A DNA stretch of 64,000 nt from Petrocella sp024636985 (GTDB lineage Bacteria; Bacillota; Clostridia; Lachnospirales; Vallitaleaceae). The stretch's first letter is position 1, and each line of letters begins with the position of its first letter. Below the pieces are notes generated by a model. The model did no database searches. It was not told the DNA's origin and saw nothing but the letters and a program-made list of their open reading frames with translations. Made by a program: the position numbers and the translations under genes. The DNA is taken from positions 1 to 64,000 of the forward strand of contig JAGXFY010000015.1 in the NCBI GenBank assembly GCA_024636985.1. The letters run 5' to 3'. Positions 15,114-21,432 of the stretch are shown in pieces.

Positions 15114-15237
15114 ACATACCAGCATTGCCAATACAATCTGCTAACCGTTTCAGGGTCGCATTAACAGTTCGCAAGGCTCACAGGCATGAGCTCGCCCTGT
15201 AAGCAGATTGGCGTCGTCAACACACAGAACGTAATGT
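15114..15237 (+). repeat. attC site 18 (long type, both cores mutated)
   Basis: 124 bp. Left core ACATACC (AAC lost) and right core GTAATGT (GTT lost). The interior still matches the other long sites, for example CCCTGTAAGCAGATTGGCG. Confidence 0.8.
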
Positions 15238-15284
15238 GAAATTACGAACTAGATATTAAGAAAAATCAAGAAAGGAAAATGATT

Positions 15285-15764
15285 ATGAATTCGACTGTAG
15301 TTGTATATTATTCAAAAGATAACAATACTCGAACTGGAGCAAAGATTTTAAGCGATAGAATAGGAGCAAAAATAGTTGAGTTAACAGAAATAAGGAAAGG
15401 AAATTTTATTCAAGCGCTAACTAAAAAGAGTTCAAAACTTACAGGAGATCCATGGGGTGAGATAAAAGATGCTAAGATAATATACTTAATGTCACCAATA
15501 TGGGCAAGTAATGGTGTTCCAGCCGTGAACGCTTTTTTAGATAAAGCAGATTTGACAAATAAAGAAGTAACAATAATAACATTTCAACAATTTGCAGATT
15601 TAAGAAATAGCGATAATGTTCATAATTATTTTAGAAATAAGGTTCAAGATAAGAAGGGAATTGTATTAGATTGTTATGCATTTTTAGGTGGTAAGATGGG
15701 ACATTGTGCAGAAGAAGTTTATATTAGGAGACAGATAGATAAATTATTTCCTACAGAATGGTAA
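15285..15764 (+). CDS. Flavodoxin-like protein
   Basis: 159 residues; ATG 15285 lies nine bases after AAAGGA, better spaced than the ATG at 15279. STVVVYYSKDNNTRTGAKIL is a flavodoxin-fold phosphate loop for FMN, with T/S-rich binding residues. Later blocks include IIYLMSPIWASNGVPAVNAFL and IITFQQFAD, typical of flavodoxin-domain proteins. Possible electron carrier or FMN-dependent oxidoreductase in the cytoplasm. Single-gene cassette near the degraded distal end. Confidence 0.82.
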   Translation: MNSTVVVYYSKDNNTRTGAKILSDRIGAKIVELTEIRKGNFIQALTKKSSKLTGDPWGEIKDAKIIYLMSPIWASNGVPAVNAFLDKADLTNKEVTIITFQQFADLRNSDNVHNYFRNKVQDKKGIVLDCYAFLGGKMGHCAEEVYIRRQIDKLFPTEW

Positions 15765-15810
15765 TTTCAGATTACAGGCTATTTCCGTTCGTAGCTCCAC
15801 ATAAACGACA

Positions 15811-15860
15811 ATTCCCATCATGCCCCGACCATAATCGTCTGGGGAAGCTGAAAAAGTCTT
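15811..15860 (+). other. Hairpin with attC-like left core (probable remnant)
   Basis: ACATAAACGAC resembles a left core with AAC changed to AAA. CCCCGACCATAATCGTCTGGGG forms a hairpin, but no right core follows. Confidence 0.3.
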
Positions 15861-16089
15861 TTTTATTATTTCATTGGTTTTGGCAACAATTGTAATTGTA
15901 GTATCTCTTTGCGGATTAATTGGAGTTGTTGACGGTAGTATTTCTAACTATATTGCCCAACCACTAATGGGGATTGTAATAGCCATTAATGGAAAACTTG
16001 TTTTTAAAGAGAACAAAATGGCTGCTATATTTTCATTATGTTGTGCTGTTATTATTTTTATTTTGTATATAATTACAATAGCTGTTTAG
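15835..16089 (+). pseudogene. Small membrane protein fragment
   Basis: An open frame of about 84 codons with no start plus ribosome site at its beginning; the only start candidate is TTG 15874. It contains three hydrophobic stretches (FFIISLVLATIVIVVSLCGL, PLMGIVIAINGK, AAIFSLCCAVIIFILYIITI). Probably the 3' part of a membrane-protein gene whose 5' end was lost with the preceding attC. Family not recognised. Confidence 0.45.
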
Positions 16090-16138
16090 TATTAAGTTCA
16101 TAACAATTAGATAACAAGAGATTTCGGTGTACAACATC

Positions 16139-16200
16139 ATCTAACAGCGAATTGCTGCCATGATGAGGCGGATGGAATATCACGTCGTCACCTAACAAGG
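16139..16200 (+). repeat. attC site 19, truncated
   Basis: Left core ATCTAAC and AGCGAATTGCTGCCATGATG, then a half arm CACGTCGTCACCTAAC. No GTT right core follows. Marks the distal end of recognisable attC sites. Confidence 0.55.
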
Positions 16201-16381
16201 AATATGAGAAGATATAAGAAACTATTTTTGCTATGAATTCTTGGAATTATATAGAAAATAAAAATACTTGAACAGAAACTTTAAGACCAGAGAGGGATTA
16301 ATAATGTAGTAAAAACTTAAAAAAATCATTAAGATATTAACAATAATCATTGCTATTATTTATAGTTAAAAGGGGGAGAAA

Positions 16382-17356
16382 ATGAAAAGGATTATTACAT
16401 ACGTACTTTATATAACAGGTCTATTATTACTCGTATTTTATGGCAACGCTTACCAGGAGAAAATGCGAATTATATCAAGTCAAGAATCAAACTTTATACC
16501 GATTCTACTAGTAAATAGCATCTATTCTATTATTATCGGAATATACATAGCTTTACCAAATTTTATAAAAACAATTTCAAAAACTGGCAAAGTACATATT
16601 GATTGGTTGAAAATATTCTTAATAGGAATCCCCACATTTATAATTAGCGCTTCGGGTGTCTTATTTCACTATTTACGCCCAGTTGAATTAACTTCAATAT
16701 ATTATTGGATATTCTCCAGATTTTCCACAGCGGGTACTTCGTTAATTGCAGTAGTTTTTGGACATACGTTATTAAGTTCGATTGTCAAAGAAGAGAAAGA
16801 CGAAAGCGTTTATGGAAGAAAAAATAATATAGCAAAAATCATTACCTTATCAATACTGGCAATTTTTTTAATTTATATTTCTTTTATAGGAATAATTCAC
16901 CCACCAAAACTTGTAAATGTTAATGCAACTATAGTAACAGATGATCAAACGCAAGGCTATACAATGGAAGATGGGACTGTAGTTGGACTCGTGATGACTG
17001 AAATTGTGTACATGTTTGAATTTGAAAATCTGCCTACTATTAGAAGAATAGGCGAACCTAATAGTGGCAACATAATTAGGGTTGAACCTAAAGATAACCT
17101 TGAAAAGTTATTAGTAGATGTTAAATTTGATAGTCCAGATGTAGCAGGATTTAGTACGAGCGGAAACATAACAGAAGTTAGTTTTAATTATGCTATTGGG
17201 TCCATCGATCCTGGAGGAAATTATCCAAATAAATACCCACCATCTCAAGAAATGCTTAATAAGATAAGGGATTCTCTATATGATGCTGAATTAGTTTTTG
17301 AACTTGAAGGAAAAAAGACAAAACGATATAATTTAGTAGATTATAAGAATGAATAA
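16382..17356 (+). CDS. Hypothetical membrane protein with C-terminal soluble domain
   Basis: 324 residues; ATG after AAAAGGGGGAGAAA. Five hydrophobic segments in the first half (about residues 4-22, 40-61, 75-98, 106-135 and 150-172), then about 150 polar residues (from HPPKLVNVNATIVTDD on) probably outside the cell. No known domain recognised. It lies just past the last recognisable attC and before a right-core-like remnant at 17382, so it may once have been a cassette gene. Confidence 0.65.
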   Translation: MKRIITYVLYITGLLLLVFYGNAYQEKMRIISSQESNFIPILLVNSIYSIIIGIYIALPNFIKTISKTGKVHIDWLKIFLIGIPTFIISASGVLFHYLRPVELTSIYYWIFSRFSTAGTSLIAVVFGHTLLSSIVKEEKDESVYGRKNNIAKIITLSILAIFLIYISFIGIIHPPKLVNVNATIVTDDQTQGYTMEDGTVVGLVMTEIVYMFEFENLPTIRRIGEPNSGNIIRVEPKDNLEKLLVDVKFDSPDVAGFSTSGNITEVSFNYAIGSIDPGGNYPNKYPPSQEMLNKIRDSLYDAELVFELEGKKTKRYNLVDYKNE

Positions 17357-17388
17357 CAACGACATTGTTAAGCTTAGGAACGTTATCT
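17350..17388 (+). repeat. Possible attC remnant
   Basis: GAATAAC-like left core and GGAACGTTATCT right end lie 25 bases apart without a full stem. The right end matches the GAACGTTAGCT ends of genuine sites. Probable internal deletion. Confidence 0.35.
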
Positions 17389-17460
17389 GGCATAATAGAA
17401 ATTATTATTTATATTATACGTTTGATGTTTCCAGATCCAATAGAAGCGGGGAGAAGGATT

Positions 17461-17943
17461 ATGCAGCATCGCAAGATTGATAGATCAAAAAGTTTCAAGG
17501 TTTTTCTTTTGATGATGTATCTGGCTTTTATAAGTTATTTTGGATTCATTTCTAAGATTGCAGGTAGAACTCAGTTACATAAAAATAAATTAAACCTTAT
17601 ACCTTTCAATACGGTTTTGCAATATTTTTCGTTTACAGATATATCTGATTTACTAGATTTTGTAATCAATATCTTTGGTAATTTAATTGTTTTTATGCCA
17701 GTTGGCATGTTTATACCGGTATTTTTTGGTGACAGAATATGGTCAAGTAGAATTACATATGTCTTAATAATTGGATTTCTCTTCAGTCTAGGTGTTGAAT
17801 CGACTCAATTAATCACGTCAGTGGGAGTGTTTGACGTGGATGATTTGCTACTTAACACAGTGGGTGCATTAATTGGATGGTATCTATATAGACACATATG
17901 GAAAGTAGGAAATAATTATAAGAGGACAGAATCAAAAAAATAG
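17461..17943 (+). CDS. VanZ-like family membrane protein
   Basis: 160 residues from ATG 17461 after GGGGAGAAGG; an upstream TTG frame from 17365 lacks a ribosome site. Four membrane segments, with the VanZ core FGNLIVFMPVGMFIP, ESTQLITSVGVFDVDDLLLN and TVGALIGWYLY. VanZ confers low-level teicoplanin resistance in Tn1546; most homologues have no known role. Followed 42 bases later by a GNAT gene. Confidence 0.9.
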   Translation: MQHRKIDRSKSFKVFLLMMYLAFISYFGFISKIAGRTQLHKNKLNLIPFNTVLQYFSFTDISDLLDFVINIFGNLIVFMPVGMFIPVFFGDRIWSSRITYVLIIGFLFSLGVESTQLITSVGVFDVDDLLLNTVGALIGWYLYRHIWKVGNNYKRTESKK

Positions 17944-17985
17944 GTGTAAAAGAAATCAACATAAAGGATAAAGGTAGTAGAAGAT

Positions 17986-18558
17986 ATGGATAACGTAATA
18001 GTAAGGCGACCAAATATTGAAGATAAAGAAGAGCTTAATAAGCTGTTTGATATTGTAATAAAAGATACATTTAGAAAAAATAATCTTGAGTATTTAGTCG
18101 AGATGATTGAGGAAGAGATTGAGTCAAAGATAAAGTATCTAGAGCAAGATTTTGAAAGTGACGGAAAAGAAAGATATTTTCTGATTGCTGAAATTGATAG
18201 TGAGATTATTGGGACAATTGAATATGGAGCATCTAGTGAGTTAATAGAGAGGTGTACCGATGGAGAAATAAAGGACATGATTGAGCTAGGAACAATATTT
18301 GTTCTCCCGGACTATCAAGGGAATGGGATTGGTAACGTATTGATTAATAAAATTGCAAATGAATTAAATAAGAACGGAATTGATGAAATCTGCCTTGATA
18401 GTGGGTATAAAACAGCACAAAAGACATGGACGAAAAAGTTTGGGAAAGCGCAGTATCAGTTGAAGGATTATTGGCTTAAGGATAATGATCATATGATATG
18501 GAAGGTGAACATCAGTGAGGAAGAATTAATTAACCTTGATTTGGAGGAAAATACATGA
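17986..18558 (+). CDS. GNAT family N-acetyltransferase
   Basis: 190 residues. VIVRRPNIEDKEELNKLF start; motif A ELGTIFVLPDYQGNGIGNVL with the Q-G-N-G-I-G loop around residues 105-116; then ICLDSGYKTAQKTWTKKFG. The long acidic segment between strands (residues 35-62) is unusual. The stop overlaps the next gene as ATGA, so the two are coupled. No attC is present, so it is not a mobilisable cassette gene at present. Confidence 0.88.
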   Translation: MDNVIVRRPNIEDKEELNKLFDIVIKDTFRKNNLEYLVEMIEEEIESKIKYLEQDFESDGKERYFLIAEIDSEIIGTIEYGASSELIERCTDGEIKDMIELGTIFVLPDYQGNGIGNVLINKIANELNKNGIDEICLDSGYKTAQKTWTKKFGKAQYQLKDYWLKDNDHMIWKVNISEEELINLDLEENT

Positions 18559-18785
18559 ATAATCAAATTAAATTATCAAAAGAAAAACGTGAAGATATGA
18601 TTGCGTTAATCAAAGCATATTTTTTGAAAGAAAGGGACGAAGAACTTGGAGATTTGGCATCTGGTTTTTTCTTGGATTTCATTACCGAGAACTTGGCAGC
18701 AGATTTTTATAATCAAGGCGTTTGGGATGCTTATACTTATATGAATGTAAAAATCGAAGATTTGTTAGAAATACAGAAGTATTAG
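18555..18785 (+). CDS. DUF2164 family protein
   Basis: 76 residues. QIKLSKEKREDMIALIKAYF and then LGDLASGFFLDFITENLAA and FYNQGVWDAYTYMN match the DUF2164 family pattern (short helical proteins of unknown function). The ATG overlaps the GNAT stop by four bases, with GGAGG in the GNAT coding end as ribosome site. Confidence 0.85.
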   Translation: MNNQIKLSKEKREDMIALIKAYFLKERDEELGDLASGFFLDFITENLAADFYNQGVWDAYTYMNVKIEDLLEIQKY

Positions 18786-18919
18786 CATCGGTGGGGTACA
18801 GTATCTAATGTTAGTATTACAGAATGCTTATAGATTGCAAAGAAGCTATCAAGTTCATTTGTATTACACCGAGAGGTGAGGTTAAGTATATAATTAAGAT
18901 AAATCTAAGGAGATTCAAA

Positions 18920-19621
18920 GTGAAAACAATAAAATCTTTTTTGGCGATTGATGAAAAATATAAATCGGTAGTCAATAATTATGGAAGCGTCGATGGAATT
19001 TATTCAGTTGTTAGCTATGTATTAGTTATGGTGCTTTATTATGTAATGGGTGTGGTATATGCAGAGCATAATCTTTATTTGGGCTATCAAATTAATTTGT
19101 TATTAGCCATAGTATGCATGACTTTTGTATTTTCTAGAAGGCAAACAATGGAATCTATTGGGTTTGGGAAACGGAACCTTATTAAATCAATAATATTGGG
19201 TACGATCCTATCAACAATTATTGTTTTAATTAATCTCGTTCCAGGTCTTATGGGTGGAAGAGAATTTCAATCTTTCTCAAGATTGGGTTCTCAATTTTTA
19301 TATTACTTTGTTATTATTGCACTTGTAGAAGAAATTATTTTTAGAGGTTTTATTCAAACAAGAATTTATGGAATAATCAAGAAACCAGTGGTGGCTATTT
19401 TATTGACATCATTTATGTTTATGTCAATGCATATTCCTTTTCAGATGGGCGCAGCACATATGGATTTTTTTACATATATATCGAACAATTTTGTGACTCT
19501 TATTTTTATATTTGGATGGCATATTATATTTAACTACTTGTATGCAAAGTATAACTCAATAGCTGCGCCGACGATTTTCCATGCTTTTATGGATTGGAGC
19601 AACTATTTATTTGTTAGGTAA
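18920..19621 (+). CDS. CPBP family intramembrane metalloprotease
   Basis: About 234 residues from GTG 18920, seven bases after AAGGAG; the frame open from ATG 18824 lacks a ribosome site. Six to eight membrane segments. Catalytic CPBP/CAAX motifs are present: EEIIFRGFIQ (EExxxR), the histidine in MSMHIPFQMG and the HAFMDWSN block. The family includes Rce1-like proteases and bacteriocin self-immunity proteins. Its place beside an immunity-type gene makes an immunity role possible but unproved. Confidence 0.88.
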   Translation: MKTIKSFLAIDEKYKSVVNNYGSVDGIYSVVSYVLVMVLYYVMGVVYAEHNLYLGYQINLLLAIVCMTFVFSRRQTMESIGFGKRNLIKSIILGTILSTIIVLINLVPGLMGGREFQSFSRLGSQFLYYFVIIALVEEIIFRGFIQTRIYGIIKKPVVAILLTSFMFMSMHIPFQMGAAHMDFFTYISNNFVTLIFIFGWHIIFNYLYAKYNSIAAPTIFHAFMDWSNYLFVR

Positions 19622-19684
19622 TTGTTATTTTTCTGGCAGTTGGTGATAAATTGAAGACCATTTGCCATTTTGGAGGATTTATAT

Positions 19685-20251
19685 ATGATGTTTGCAGATG
19701 TAGAAATCAAATTAAAGAAGAAGAATAAAATATTATTTTCTCGTGACAGTGAATGTTTACAAGCGTTGATACAACTCATTCAAAAACAAAATCATAGAAC
19801 CCTAGTCTTGTGGGCATTGGACTGTGCTAGATTACCTTTGGAACAATTTGAAGCTAAGTATTCGGATGAAACTAGACCCAGAACCTGTTTGAAGCTTTGT
19901 GATGCGTGGGCAAGTGGCAAAATCAAAATGCCCATTGCAAAACAAGCCATCTTAGATTCTCATGCAGTTGAAAAAGAGATCAATGACAGGGTATATGGTG
20001 CATTGTGTCATGCAATTGGTCATGCTGGAGCTACAGTTCATGTAGAAACACATGCCTTAGGGTTACCTTTTTGTGAATTGACGGCAATAGTGTTAGAATA
20101 CGGAATAGACAACTTTGCAAAACCAGTCAGCGAAAAGATAGACTATTATTATCAAAGGCTATTGTACTGGCAAGAAAACACAGAAAAGGCTGGACGTGAT
20201 TGGGCAGGTTTTTTATTAGATGATTCTAGACCCAACAAAAAAAAATACTGA
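19685..20251 (+). CDS. Imm-5-like putative immunity protein
   Basis: About 188 residues from ATG 19685 with TTGGAGG upstream. HRTLVLWALDCARLPLEQFE, RPRTCLKLCDAWASGKIKMP and then ALCHAIGHAGATVHVETHA give the alpha-helical, His-rich pattern of the Imm-5 family named from polymorphic toxin loci. No toxin gene is next to it. Such orphan immunity genes can protect against toxins of neighbours (inference). Followed by a terminator at 20336. Confidence 0.75.
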   Translation: MMFADVEIKLKKKNKILFSRDSECLQALIQLIQKQNHRTLVLWALDCARLPLEQFEAKYSDETRPRTCLKLCDAWASGKIKMPIAKQAILDSHAVEKEINDRVYGALCHAIGHAGATVHVETHALGLPFCELTAIVLEYGIDNFAKPVSEKIDYYYQRLLYWQENTEKAGRDWAGFLLDDSRPNKKKY

Positions 20252-20335
20252 GTGAAAAGAGAAAACAATAAAAAATAAGAATTAGATATAGCAACTCGAA
20301 AACGTGTATTGCTTGTGTATTGAGCCCAACAAAAA

Positions 20336-20362
20336 AAGCAACCTCAAAAAGTTGCTTTTTTA
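20336..20362 (+). terminator. Rho-independent terminator
   Basis: AGCAAC (20338-20343) and GTTGCT (20351-20356) with A-rich loop, then T6. Ends the accessory block. Confidence 0.85.
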
Positions 20363-20391
20363 TAAAGTATAAAAGTTATATTAATTAATGA

Positions 20392-20514
20392 ATGGTTATA
20401 GGGTCGAAACTAAGTTTCATTAAGTTCACATACAATATATAGATTACGTTGATACATTCATAACTATATATTGTATGCGAAAGTTCAACTATATAGTTTT
20501 GACACCTTAACCAT
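20392..20514 (+). repeat. 123-bp palindromic MITE-like element, copy 1
   Basis: Ends are inverted repeats ATGGTTATAGGGTCGAAAC and ATGGTTAAGGTGTCAAAAC (read inwards). The middle is a near-perfect hairpin CACATACAATATATAG / CTATATATTGTATGCG. A second copy lies in reverse orientation at 51075-51178. No coding capacity. Confidence 0.8.
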
Positions 20515-20525
20515 GAATTCAATAA

Positions 20526-21158
20526 TTAAGCTTCATCACCATCACGCCAAGCTTCGAATTTTTTTATGGTTAGATCTAAAGTCTCTTTGCTGAGTGCGGG
20601 AAGTTCGCTACCCCATATAGCTTCAGCTTCTTCATACCCGGCTTTTACAGCATCAAGTAACATATCTGCTTTGGCTGGGTCACCACCGGATAGAGCTTTG
20701 GCAAATTCTAGGAAACGATCTGAAGTGGCTTTTGCGCCCCAATAGCCATCCTCTGCCACATCAACCTTTGCTTTTTCAATAGCTTCTGGTGTGATTTCTA
20801 TTCCAAGTTCAAGGGCAAGATCATCTTCAGTAGACGTACTGTTAATAAGTCTTTGCAAATAGCCTCTAAGTCCACCAAGTTGCTTGAGTGCGCCGCCTTT
20901 TACAGTGTCTCTAAATAGGTCAATCAGTCTTTGATCTGTTTCTTCCTTCATGGCACGTACTTTATCCATATCCGGTTTATAATTAGCTTTAGCAGTGCCA
21001 TCACTGGTGGTATAGTCAACTGCTTTTGTTTCAGCCTTGTCTTGCGATTTCACTTTTTGATCGACGGATTCACGTGTTCTGTTCTGTCTATTGTTTTTGT
21101 TTAATTCTGTTAGGTTTGGATTATTTTGTGGGTTATTGATATTACCTATTGTACTCAT
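20526..21158 (-). CDS. Hypothetical soluble protein, DUF-type
   Basis: 210 residues; ATG after AAGGAGGAAAGC. The first 70 residues are Asn/Gln/Lys-rich and probably disordered. The C-terminal half contains GYWGAKATSDRFLEFAKALS, GGDPAKADMLLDAVKAGYEE and LPALSKETLDLTIKKFEAW, a helical domain I have seen in hypothetical proteins of many bacteria but cannot name. No signal or membrane segment. Monocistronic, convergent with the accessory block; the palindromic repeat lies just after its stop. Confidence 0.75.
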   Translation of the reverse strand: MSTIGNINNPQNNPNLTELNKNNRQNRTRESVDQKVKSQDKAETKAVDYTTSDGTAKANYKPDMDKVRAMKEETDQRLIDLFRDTVKGGALKQLGGLRGYLQRLINSTSTEDDLALELGIEITPEAIEKAKVDVAEDGYWGAKATSDRFLEFAKALSGGDPAKADMLLDAVKAGYEEAEAIWGSELPALSKETLDLTIKKFEAWRDGDEA

Positions 21159-21432
21159 GAGCTTTCCTCCTTGAAATATGCTACCTATCCGTAAGTTTAA
21201 TAGTCATCTCCTAGTGTATATCGACATAAAAGCATAAAGAGTTAATGGTTGAATGGGGTTGATTATAAAGCCTAATCAAATTTGAATAAATTATGAATAA
21301 TCTATTAGAAGTTTATTATAAAAGCTTCATTATATGGACTTATGTAGGTAGGTGTGATAAGTTAATACTACAATGATAATGAAATTAAAACAATAAGACG
21401 ATGGATATAGATAGAATTTGGAGTTGATGAAT

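Larger units (their letters stand above)
1..16200 (+). mobile_element. Integron-type gene-cassette array (attC cluster, integrase not in window)
   Basis: About 18 attC-like sites, read in one direction, separate small genes. Each site has an RYYYAAC-like 5' core, an inverted repeat and a GTTRRRY-like 3' core. By family knowledge an attC lies at the 3' end of its cassette, so attI and the integrase should be left of position 1. Cargo is of the sedentary-integron kind: toxin-antitoxin pairs, GNAT enzymes, small membrane proteins and orphans. No tyrosine recombinase is encoded in the window, so from this sequence alone it could equally be a cluster of attC sites lacking an integrase. Decayed remnants continue to about 17390. 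Confidence 0.88.

Noticed and set aside
248..15237. Repeats taken as a CRISPR array
   Set aside because: Repeats are 73-132 bp, imperfectly palindromic, separated by whole genes of variable size, and not spacer-like; no cas genes.
18795..18815. Collapsed attC (ATCTAATGTTAG) before the CPBP gene
   Set aside because: Too short to contain arms and easily found by chance in AT-rich DNA.
21159..21432. CIRCE or CtsR box upstream of the ClpE-like gene
   Set aside because: No TTAGCACTC/GAGTGCTAA pair or tandem heptads seen.
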